Shown: one piece after another, positions 1-5,951 of the stretch
Position numbering within the stretch: position 1 is the stretch's first letter
How the letters are laid out: each line of letters opens with the position of its first letter
NCBI GenBank assembly: GCA_964588285.1
Contig: CAZPNX010000025.1
Coordinates: 1 to 33,288, forward strand
Source of the DNA: CAZPNX01 sp964588285
GTDB taxonomy: Bacteria; Edwardsbacteria; AC1; EtOH8
Direction: 5' to 3'
Length of the DNA stretch: 33,288 bases
Program-made: the position numbers and the translations under genes
The notes under the pieces: generated by a model
The model's database searches: none
Seen by the model: only the letters and a program-made list of their open reading frames with translations
What the model was told of the DNA's origin: nothing

Positions 1-314
1 CGCTCCTCGATCTGCTTGAGCCTGGGAAGAAATTTGGCCACTTGTTCCTCGGTGAGTTTCAGGACCTCGGTCATCCGAATCACCCGAATGGCCTCCAACA
101 TGCGGCGCTCCTTCTCCATCTCCGGGCTCATGGGGCAGGGCTGGTCCGGCGGGCAAGGCTGATTTGCTCCGCCCGGCGTCTCCGGCGGCACCGGCGGCGC
201 CATCTGGCAATAGGGACTGGCCCAATCGGCCGGGGCATCCGGCGGGCGGGCATCTTGGCCTGTGGCTATTAACGCCGAAGCCAGCAAGACGGTTAAAAGA
301 TAAGAGGTTTTCAT
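1..314 (-). CDS. Spy/CpxP-like periplasmic LTxxQ protein (3' end cut by window edge)
   Basis: The reading frame opens at an ATG at 314, preceded by a good AGGAAAGGAG ribosome site, and stays open to the window edge, so the C-terminus is missing. About 104 residues are visible: a signal peptide (residues 1-19), a Pro/Cys-rich linker with several Met, then a charged helix containing LTEEQ near residue 90. That motif is typical of the Spy/CpxP/heavy-metal-sensor family of periplasmic chaperones. It lies directly downstream of an ECF sigma factor and a putative anti-sigma factor, the usual place for an envelope-stress effector. Family assignment rests on the motif and context only. Confidence 0.6.
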   Translation of the reverse strand, partial: MKTSYLLTVLLASALIATGQDARPPDAPADWASPYCQMAPPVPPETPGGANQPCPPDQPCPMSPEMEKERRMLEAIRVIRMTEVLKLTEEQVAKFLPRLKQIEE

Positions 315-353
315 TTATTCTCCTTTCCTCCTAACGGGTCATTCCTCGCCCAA

Positions 354-782
354 CTAATATTCATCAATAGCGGCCAAGGTGTATTCCTCCAAGGCCGAGG
401 AAGCCTTTTCTAGACTGGAATTCTTGAAATACCTATGCAGTCCGGAAACGCTGGCTTGATCGGCCTCGGCCAGCAGACCGTCTATGTCCTCCCAATCCTC
501 ATCCTCCACCGACCACTCCACCGCGGCTCGTGCCAGACGGTTGTTTTTGACGATCTCCCGGCCGGTTAAAAGCGATCCCAGGCCCAGAAAAACAACCATG
601 GCCGCCACCGCCCCGGCAGGGACCGCCGCTATTGACCACCATGGCCTGGGCGCCGCCTGAACGCTCTCCAGCACCTTGACCGGCAGGTTGATGAAAAATC
701 GCTCATCCGGCATCTCCACCTGCCAGGCTTCGGCCAGCTGTTCGATCTTTCTTATATCGGAATCGTTTATCTTCATCTTCAT
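354..782 (-). CDS. Putative anti-sigma factor, single-pass membrane protein
   Basis: A protein of about 142 residues: a cytoplasmic N-terminal helix region (residues 1-45), one hydrophobic segment around residues 50-75, and an acidic C-terminal domain predicted to be periplasmic. It has no Cys/His zinc anti-sigma motif. It lies 99 bases downstream of the ECF sigma gene, the normal location of its membrane-bound inhibitor, so the function is inferred from topology and neighbourhood rather than sequence identity. Starts are possible at 788 (TTG), 782 (ATG) and 776 (ATG); 782 is chosen because GGTG lies just before it, but the choice is weak. The spacer upstream carries a long palindrome. Confidence 0.55.
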   Translation of the reverse strand: MKMKINDSDIRKIEQLAEAWQVEMPDERFFINLPVKVLESVQAAPRPWWSIAAVPAGAVAAMVVFLGLGSLLTGREIVKNNRLARAAVEWSVEDEDWEDIDGLLAEADQASVSGLHRYFKNSSLEKASSALEEYTLAAIDEY

Positions 783-824
783 CACCAACTTTAATTAAAG
801 GACGATCTTTGCTTAACTTCACGA

Positions 825-873
825 ACCTAACCCCTTTCTCCCCTTCCCTCGAGGGAAGGGGTTGGGGTTAGGT
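825..873. repeat. Near-perfect 49-bp palindrome between sigma and anti-sigma genes
   Basis: The left arm (825-850) and right arm (851-873) are complementary apart from a short asymmetric interruption (TTTCT against AA). They meet without a loop at CTCGAG (848-853). The arms are C-rich and G-rich, with CCCTTCCCTC facing GAGGGAAGGGG. Neither arm is followed by a clear T run. It could be a dispersed palindromic repeat of the REP/MITE kind or an attenuator between the two genes. Confidence 0.7.
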
Positions 874-881
874 CAATAAGT

Positions 882-1397
882 TCACAGGAACCCCTCCAAT
901 TTCCTCTTGAGCTTGGCCACCGCCTGGAAGTAGTTGGCCTTGACGCTGCCCGTCGACCGGCCGGTGATCCCAGCTATCTCCTCGTGCTTAAACCCTTCGT
1001 AGTGGTGCATGACGAACACCGATCTCTGCTTGAAGGGCAGGCTTTCGACCGCCTCCCTGACCGCCATCCTGAGCTCGTTGTCCTCTCCCGGCGCCGGGAC
1101 ATCCAGGGCCTCGTCCATCTGCACGATGGCCTTCTCCCTTTTCCTCCAGGAGGACCCGGTATTGATGGCGATGCGGTAAAGCCAGGTCTTAATATCGCTT
1201 TCGCCCCGGAACCCCGGTAAAGAGCGGTAGGCTCTCAGGAATACCTCCTGGGTGAGGTCCATGGCGTCCTCGACATTGCCGGTCAGCCGGTAGGCCAGGC
1301 GGTATATCGCTTGCTGGTGCGCCCTGACCACCTGAGTGAAGGCATTGGAGTCCTTGGACTTGAGAAGCTCGAGCTGATCCAAAGGCCGGTCGGCCAT
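882..1397 (-). CDS. ECF-type RNA polymerase sigma factor (sigma-24/RpoE family)
   Basis: A protein of 171 residues with the two domains of an extracytoplasmic-function sigma factor. Region 2 spans about residues 18-85 and contains AMDLTQEVFLRAYRSL and TWLYRIAIN. Region 4 spans about 113-165 and contains a helix-turn-helix with LPFKQRSVFVMHHYEG and HEEIAGI. It would direct RNA polymerase to envelope-stress promoters. A TTG at 1412 extends the frame by five codons, but the ATG at 1397 is preferred because a plausible ECF-type -10 (TCTAA, 1417-1421) lies too close to the TTG. The downstream genes look like its anti-sigma factor and a Spy-like effector. Confidence 0.9.
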   Translation of the reverse strand: MADRPLDQLELLKSKDSNAFTQVVRAHQQAIYRLAYRLTGNVEDAMDLTQEVFLRAYRSLPGFRGESDIKTWLYRIAINTGSSWRKREKAIVQMDEALDVPAPGEDNELRMAVREAVESLPFKQRSVFVMHHYEGFKHEEIAGITGRSTGSVKANYFQAVAKLKRKLEGFL

Positions 1398-1416
1398 GCC
1401 GTTCTTTATCAACGAA

Positions 1417-1443
1417 TTAGACGGAAATGCTTTGTATAAGGTT
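1417..1443 (-). promoter_or_regulatory. Possible ECF-type autoregulatory promoter
   Basis: On the minus strand AACCTT (1438-1443) and TCTAA (1417-1421) are separated by 16 bases. This resembles the AAC-containing -35 and TCTGA/TCTAA -10 of RpoE-like promoters, and it sits directly before the sigma gene. Such short motifs can occur by chance. Confidence 0.3.
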
Positions 1444-1446
1444 TAA

Positions 1447-1484
1447 AGCAAAACGCCCCGCCCCGGTGACCGGGGTCGGGGCGC
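1447..1484 (-). terminator. Rho-independent terminator after the outer-membrane protein gene
   Basis: On the minus strand a strong GC stem (about 1454-1465 paired with 1471-1483, loop GTCA) is followed by TTTT (1450-1453). It lies 17-50 bases past the stop of the barrel gene and separates it from the sigma operon. Confidence 0.75.
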
Positions 1485-1500
1485 TTACGGTTATGTTTTT

Positions 1501-2064
1501 CTACTTCAGCATGTATTTAATGCCGGCAAAAAGCACAATGTCGTTCGAGCTGCTGCCCTCGGACATGATTGTCTGGAATGCTCCGGAAAGATCGAATTTC
1601 ATCTTTTCATTGATGGGCATTTCCATCCCGCCGCCGAAATCGAAACCGAAGTAGGTCTCGCTCTCGGACTCGCTTTCCCCTGCCACTTCGACCGAGACCC
1701 CGAACATGTGCATGCCGAACTTGGCCATACCATATGGCTTCATCTTGCCTTCGCCGAAGTAATACTTGGCTCCGGCCAGGATCGGGATATCATGAAAGCT
1801 GTATTCCCAGGTGCCAAAATATGGAACGGTCACCGACTCGCCGCCCCATGACACATAGCCGACGGTCCCTGTCAGGTTCAACTTATCGCTCATGGTGTAC
1901 TCGAACTGGGGGAGGATGCCGAAGCCCATGTTGGCGACGTCGGCAAAGTCACCCATCGGCAATAACAAACCAAGCCCGCCGCCGAGGGACATCGCGCCCT
2001 TCTGGGCAAAGGACATAGAGCCAAGAGCCGCCACGGCCAACAGGACCAGAGCCAGTTTCTTCAT
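1501..2064 (-). CDS. Small outer-membrane beta-barrel protein
   Basis: A protein of 187 residues with a clear signal peptide (residues 1-20, ending SMSFA-Q). It then has a glycine-rich start (LGGGLGLLLP) and alternating hydrophobic/polar strands rich in aromatic residues and Gly, ending in a strand with aromatic residues near the C-terminus (FAGIKYMLK). This is the pattern of eight-stranded opacity/OmpA-like barrels (outer-membrane protein beta-barrel domain). A short acidic Ser/Glu repeat (ESESESE) around residue 133 is probably an extracellular loop. It has a strong ribosome site (AGGAGG), its own promoter (2104-2132) and a terminator, so it is a single-gene unit. The ligand or role is unknown. 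Confidence 0.75.
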   Translation of the reverse strand: MKKLALVLLAVAALGSMSFAQKGAMSLGGGLGLLLPMGDFADVANMGFGILPQFEYTMSDKLNLTGTVGYVSWGGESVTVPYFGTWEYSFHDIPILAGAKYYFGEGKMKPYGMAKFGMHMFGVSVEVAGESESESETYFGFDFGGGMEMPINEKMKFDLSGAFQTIMSEGSSSNDIVLFAGIKYMLK

Positions 2065-2103
2065 GGAACCTCCTATTGTTTAAGGTTTAAATTTAATGGC
2101 GTA

Positions 2104-2132
2104 ATGATAATAGATTTTCTATACAATGTCAA
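2104..2132 (-). promoter_or_regulatory. Sigma-70-type promoter for the outer-membrane barrel gene
   Basis: On the minus strand TTGACA (2127-2132), a 17-base spacer, and TATCAT (2104-2109). The start codon is 40 bases further on. The short palindrome GGTAAA-TAT-TTTACC just upstream (about 2154-2170) might be an operator or the end of the rtcB transcript. Confidence 0.8.
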
Positions 2133-2206
2133 GCATCTTCTCCTCTTTTGCACGGTAAATATTTTACCGGCAAAAGCCTTACGGGGTTGCTTTCAGAAAA
2201 CAATGA

Positions 2207-3637
2207 TTAGCCCTTGACCACCCCCAAAGGTTTCAACCTGGCCACTTTACGCGAGAGCCCGGCCCGGTGGACGATCTCGACCACATGGTCCACGTCCTTG
2301 TAGGCCTCGGGAACCTCCTCCCGCAGGGTGTCGGCGGTGTGGGAGCGCACCAGTACCCCCTTGTCGCCCAGTTCCCTTGCGATGGAGCGTCCCCGGGTAT
2401 TCTTCAGGGCTTGGGTGCGGGACATCAGCCGCCCGGCCCCGTGGCAGGTGGAGCCCCAGCTTTGCTCCATGGCCTCCCTTGTCCCGGCCAGCAAATACGA
2501 GGCCCGCCCCATGTCGCCCGGTATGATCACCGGCTGCCCTATTTTCTTATAGCGCCCGGGCAGGTCGGGATGCCCCGGCCCGAAGGCCCGGGTGGCCCCT
2601 TTGCGGTGGACCAGCAGCCTTTCGGTTTTGCCGCCCACCCGATGCTCCTCGAACTTGGCGATGTTGTGGGCCACGTCGTAGACCAGCCGCATCCCCAGGT
2701 CCTCGGCGCTCCGCCTGAAGACCTTCTCGAAGGCCTCCCGCACCCAGTGCATGATGCACTGTCGGTTGGCCCAGGCGTAGTTGGCGGCGCAGGCCATGGC
2801 CGCCAGATAGTCCCGGCCCTCCTGCGAGTCGATGGGACAGCAGGCCAGCTGGCGGTCGGGCACCTGTATGCCGTGGCCGGCCATGGCCCTCAGCATTACC
2901 TCGACGTAGTCGTCGCACACCTGGTAGCCCAGCCCTCGAGAGCCGGAGTGGACCATGACCACCAGCTGGTCCTGGCGGATGCCGAAGGCCGCGGCCGCCT
3001 CCGGGTCGTAGACCTCGGACACCCGCTGAATCTCCAGAAAATGGTTGCCGGCCCCCAGGGTGCCCAGCTGCTGTTTCCCGCGATCGAAGGCGCGTTGGCT
3101 TAGCTTCGAGGGATCCGCTCCCGGCAGACAACCACCGGACTCGGTGGCCTCCAGGTCCCCGGCCCAACCGTACCCCCGTTTGACAGCCCAGCCGGCCCCT
3201 TGGGTGAGAACCCGTTCCTCGTCCCCGGCGCTCAGTTTGATGCTGCCGGTGGACCCCACCCCCGAAGGAATGCCGACGAAAAGCGCCTCCACCAGCCGGG
3301 GCAGATGGCCCTTGGCTTCCTGGCAGTCGAGTCCGGTGGCCACCAGCCGCACTCCGCAATTTATATCAGAGCCCACCCCGCCCGGGGAGACCACGCCGTC
3401 CGAAGACATGGCCGCCACCCCGCCGATGGGAAACCCGTAGCCCTGGTGGATGTCGGGCATGCCCAAGGCGAATCCGACGATGCCCGGCAGACAGGCCACG
3501 TTGGCCACCTGCTCCAGGGCCTTGTCCCGTCCGATCTGCTCCATCAACCGGACATCGGCGAAGACCCGGCCCTCGGTCAGCATCGGACCTTGCCGGGGGA
3601 TGCTCCAAAGGTAGTCGTTTATCGGCTCCAGATACAT
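2207..3637 (-). CDS. rtcB: RtcB-type 3'-phosphate/5'-hydroxyl RNA ligase
   Basis: A protein of 476 residues covering the whole RtcB family. The metal-binding DINCG is at 91-95, GNHF at 197-200, HSGSRG at 230-235, DVAHN at 321-325, HRKGATRAF at 344-352 and CHGAGR at 398-403, where His400 matches the guanylated histidine. The enzyme joins 2',3'-cyclic or 3'-phosphate RNA ends to 5'-hydroxyl ends using GTP and Mn2+, in RNA repair or tRNA splicing. The frame is open to a codon at 3742, but homology starts at MYLEPINDYLW, so the ATG at 3637 is chosen; it has no strong ribosome site. No archease or RtcR regulator is adjacent. It appears to stand alone between the barrel gene and the tiny basic gene. 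Confidence 0.93.
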   Translation of the reverse strand: MYLEPINDYLWSIPRQGPMLTEGRVFADVRLMEQIGRDKALEQVANVACLPGIVGFALGMPDIHQGYGFPIGGVAAMSSDGVVSPGGVGSDINCGVRLVATGLDCQEAKGHLPRLVEALFVGIPSGVGSTGSIKLSAGDEERVLTQGAGWAVKRGYGWAGDLEATESGGCLPGADPSKLSQRAFDRGKQQLGTLGAGNHFLEIQRVSEVYDPEAAAAFGIRQDQLVVMVHSGSRGLGYQVCDDYVEVMLRAMAGHGIQVPDRQLACCPIDSQEGRDYLAAMACAANYAWANRQCIMHWVREAFEKVFRRSAEDLGMRLVYDVAHNIAKFEEHRVGGKTERLLVHRKGATRAFGPGHPDLPGRYKKIGQPVIIPGDMGRASYLLAGTREAMEQSWGSTCHGAGRLMSRTQALKNTRGRSIARELGDKGVLVRSHTADTLREEVPEAYKDVDHVVEIVHRAGLSRKVARLKPLGVVKG

Positions 3638-3879
3638 GGCCGTTGATCGTATTTTTTCCCTAAAAGTCCTTCTTCCCGCGAAATCACCGCTAATGCGATG
3701 TGAGTACGCGAAAACTTGTCCCGAGTCGTGTCGAAGGAACACAAAAGAAAGATTTTTGACAGGCCATTGTTGCCGGTAGCTTTATACTGGTTGCATATTT
3801 ATTAGATTTAGCGTATCGGGCGCGTTTAGCGGCTTTTCAGGAGCAATTATTTAAGGGCGACGTTTGTTGGCTTCCATGC

Positions 3880-3917
3880 AAAACGAACCGGGGCCGCCCC
3901 GCAGACGGGACGGCCCC
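3880..3917 (-). terminator. Hairpin after the small basic gene
   Basis: An 11-bp GC-rich stem, 3890-3900 paired with 3907-3917, begins eight bases past the stop of the 31-residue gene. On the minus strand it is followed by a short T-rich stretch (TTCGTTTT), and on the plus strand by TTTT, so it may stop transcription in both directions. Confidence 0.6.
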
Positions 3918-3925
3918 TTTTGGCA

Positions 3926-4021
3926 TCAGCGGATCTTCTTCTTGTGCCGGTTGGCACGGAGCCGCTTCTTCCGCTTGTGGGTGGCCATCTTGTGTCTCTT
4001 GCGCTTCTTACCGCAGGGCAT
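3926..4021 (-). CDS. Tiny basic COX24/AURKAIP1 (mS38-type) ribosome-associated protein
   Basis: A 31-residue protein, MPCGKKRKRHKMATHKRKKR followed by LRANRHKKKIR, more than half Lys, Arg and His. The KKRKRHKM..HKRKKR core matches the small bacterial relatives of mitochondrial COX24/AURKAIP1 (DUF1713), which in Bacteroidota-like organisms is a small-subunit ribosomal component. A textbook ribosome site, AAGGAGG, lies about 11 bases before the ATG, and a hairpin terminator follows the stop. The name comes from recall of the family consensus. The ribosome site and terminator independently support it as a real gene despite its length. Confidence 0.82.
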   Translation of the reverse strand: MPCGKKRKRHKMATHKRKKRLRANRHKKKIR

Positions 4022-4119
4022 TCGTTATATTACCTCCTTTTTATTTATTTCAAATCTAGATGTATAATGCACGGACAATCTGCTGCATCAAAACTTCAGA
4101 AGTTCATAACTCACCCACT

Positions 4120-4148
4120 TAAGAAGCTAAGCGCTGCTTAGCTTCTTA
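4120..4148 (-). terminator. Perfect 12-bp inverted repeat downstream of the HU gene
   Basis: The arms 4120-4131 and 4137-4148 are perfectly complementary (TAAGAAGCTAAG) around a five-base loop. The repeat lies 28 bases past the HU stop. It has no following T run, so it may be a factor-assisted terminator, an mRNA-stabilising hairpin or a regulatory site for the small basic gene downstream. Confidence 0.5.
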
Positions 4149-4175
4149 GGATCGCAACCTCGTCCCTTCGTGGTG

Positions 4176-4457
4176 CTACTTCTGCGACACAATGGCCTTC
4201 AGTTCGTTGGACGGCTGAAAGATGGGCACCAGCCTGGCCGGTATCTGCACCGTCTCCTGCGGCTTGCGGGGATTGCGCGCCAGCCGGGGCTTGCGCTCCT
4301 TGACCTTGAAACGCCCGAAGCCGCGGATCTCGATGTTCTTGCCCTCGGAAAGGGTCCGGGCAATGGCGTCCAGAAACGAGTCCACCACGATCTTGGCGTC
4401 GCGCTGGGTGATACCGGTCTTGTCGCAGACGATCTTCACCAGATCGGCCTTGGTCAT
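4176..4457 (-). CDS. HU-family DNA-binding protein
   Basis: A protein of 93 residues, the usual length for HU/IHF. It has the N-terminal helices (MTKADLVKIVCDKTG), the GFGRFKVKERK turn leading into the beta arm, the RNPRKPQETVQIPA arm tip with its Pro, and the conserved closing F-x-PSNELK. It bends and compacts DNA in the nucleoid as a dimer. A strong AAGGAGG ribosome site precedes the ATG. It follows the FmdB-like gene by 12 bases and shares its promoter. HU versus IHF cannot be separated by eye. Confidence 0.93.
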   Translation of the reverse strand: MTKADLVKIVCDKTGITQRDAKIVVDSFLDAIARTLSEGKNIEIRGFGRFKVKERKPRLARNPRKPQETVQIPARLVPIFQPSNELKAIVSQK

Positions 4458-4469
4458 GGGTTTACCTCC

Positions 4470-4688
4470 TTAATGGCAGCTGCTGCAGTTATGGGTGGAA
4501 CAGCTGGCGCAACCCTGGCCGGTGGACGAGGAAGAAAAACTACCTCCGCAGGAGAGGCCGAAGGATGAGAACAATTTTTCGGCATCCTGGCTTCCGCAAG
4601 ACCCGCACCTGGGAGGCTCGTCCCCGGAGCGCACCAGCAGTTCGAATTTGTGGCCGCATCGGCGGCATTGGTACTCATAAATGGGCAT
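4470..4688 (-). CDS. FmdB-family zinc-ribbon protein
   Basis: A protein of 72 residues starting MPIYEYQCRRCGHKFELL, the signature of the FmdB/CxxC_CxxC_SSSS family. A zinc ribbon is formed by two CxxC pairs (CRRC and CGSC). The tail is rich in Ser, Gly and Cys (SSSSTGQGCASCSTHNCSSC). These proteins are regarded as putative regulators; the exact role is unknown. No ribosome site is evident, and the promoter at 4715-4743 leaves a 5' leader of only about 20 bases. It is the first gene of a short operon with HU. Confidence 0.85.
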   Translation of the reverse strand: MPIYEYQCRRCGHKFELLVRSGDEPPRCGSCGSQDAEKLFSSFGLSCGGSFSSSSTGQGCASCSTHNCSSCH

Positions 4689-4714
4689 GGGGCAAATAAG
4701 GCTTATAATATATT

Positions 4715-4743
4715 ATGATACAACGGAATACAGCTTTTGTCAA
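4715..4743 (-). promoter_or_regulatory. Sigma-70-type promoter for the FmdB-HU operon
   Basis: On the minus strand TTGACA (4738-4743), a 17-base spacer, then TATCAT (4715-4720). These are the same two hexamers and spacing as the promoter of the barrel gene at 2104-2132. The surrounding region is markedly AT-rich. Confidence 0.8.
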
Positions 4744-4766
4744 TATATTTTTATATTGAAAATAAT

Positions 4767-4797
4767 AAAAAAAGCCGGGGGACCTGCTGGTAGCCGT
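4767..4797 (-). terminator. Weak candidate terminator after the glycosyltransferase gene
   Basis: On the minus strand a GC-rich stretch (4774-4797), which can form only a short interrupted stem, is followed by seven T (4767-4773). It would end the long minus-strand transcript that includes lon. The 231 bases between 4689 and 4919 otherwise hold only the FmdB promoter and AT-rich sequence with no convincing gene. Confidence 0.35.
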
Positions 4798-4919
4798 TCC
4801 AAAATAGTCTTTAATGAATCCCTGATGTCTGCGGATACTTCCTGGCTGAATTTTATCAGTGAAAAACTTTAAAAATAAGGCCTATATACAATATTAATGT
4901 TGCAAAAAACATTTCAACA

Positions 4920-5951
4920 TCAATTATGGGAATGGTGGCTGATCTCTGCCAGAAGTTTCAATGCTTCCGGGCTGGGGAAAATCGGCCGTCCTCTGTGCCC
5001 CACCAACCGCAGCAGCGGCCCTTCGGCCGGAAGGCCGCGGGTTCCGCCACGGACAGAAATGACCGAGGGCACCCGAAGCAGGTAAGCCATGCTGAACAGG
5101 TCATTTTTAACCCCGACGAAACCCTGGGCGCAGGCCAGAGCCTCGGCCGTCTCGGCTGCTGACGGCGCATCCAATCTGATGACTGGCATCTGCACCTTTG
5201 GATCAGCCAGATCCGCCCCGTTGAAAAGAATGACCGCTGATGAAGCATTTTGTCCGGCGGCTTCCAAAAATACGCCCAGCTGGCGCTGATCAAAGGACCC
5301 GGCATCTACTGCCATAACGACTTGATGCCTCCTTAGGCCGTCCCCTTTCAGGCGCTCGCGGAACTCGCGCTTGCCCTCGGAGTCGGCCAGTCTGGGCCAG
5401 ATGGCGGCATGGCCCTCGTAGCGGATTCCCAGCACCCGCAGCAGGGCCAGATTCCGTTGCACCTCGTCGGCCGGCAGGCTGACGTTCCGCACCACCAGGT
5501 TGCGATACTTGTCCGCCTCCCCGGACTGGACTCCGCAGAAGACGGCCGGCCTGGAGCGGTGGATCAAGAAACTCCACAGCGGCTGGGGTCGGTAACCCAG
5601 ATCCAAAACCAGGTCAAAATGCCGGTGGCTGATGACATCAGACAGGCGTTTGAACTCGGTGCTGGAGACGCCCTTCAACAGCTCAGGACGGAATTCGATG
5701 ACCTCGTCCACCTCGTCGTCCAGCCGCCACAGTCCCCTTTTATGCTCCGAGACCAGCAGGGCCAGCAGCGATTCGCGGTAGTGGCGCCGCAGGCTGCGGA
5801 TGGCCGGCAGGGCCAGCAAAAGTTCGCCGTCGTCCTGGGCCGGCAGGCACAATACCTTTTTGGGCTTCTTGACGGTTTTGGTGAAATCCACCGGCCCCCG
5901 GGCCGAGGCCCCCTTGGAGAGCGACATAGCCAGCGAAGTCAGAATGCCCAT
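4920..5951 (-). CDS. GT9 (heptosyltransferase)-like glycosyltransferase
   Basis: A protein of 343 residues. After a basic N-terminal stretch it has VLCLPAQDDGELLLALPAIR around residue 33, the first Rossmann strand and helix of family 9 glycosyltransferases. LVLDLGYRPQPLWSFLIHRS follows, and the C-terminal half contains a PSVISVRGGTRGLP-like loop. Family 9 enzymes add heptose or other sugars to the lipopolysaccharide core. The usual sugar-nucleotide motifs are weak here, so the substrate is unknown and activity is not certain. Its ATG shares one base with the lon stop codon (TGATG), implying translational coupling. Confidence 0.65.
   Translation of the reverse strand: MGILTSLAMSLSKGASARGPVDFTKTVKKPKKVLCLPAQDDGELLLALPAIRSLRRHYRESLLALLVSEHKRGLWRLDDEVDEVIEFRPELLKGVSSTEFKRLSDVISHRHFDLVLDLGYRPQPLWSFLIHRSRPAVFCGVQSGEADKYRNLVVRNVSLPADEVQRNLALLRVLGIRYEGHAAIWPRLADSEGKREFRERLKGDGLRRHQVVMAVDAGSFDQRQLGVFLEAAGQNASSAVILFNGADLADPKVQMPVIRLDAPSAAETAEALACAQGFVGVKNDLFSMAYLLRVPSVISVRGGTRGLPAEGPLLRLVGHRGRPIFPSPEALKLLAEISHHSHN

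Noticed and set aside
3638..3742. Upstream extension of rtcB
   Set aside because: RtcB proteins begin at the sequence starting at 3637; the extra 35 residues look random.
3756..3797. Plus-strand promoter (TTGACA ... TATACT)
   Set aside because: The spacer is 21 bases, too long, and no plus-strand gene follows.
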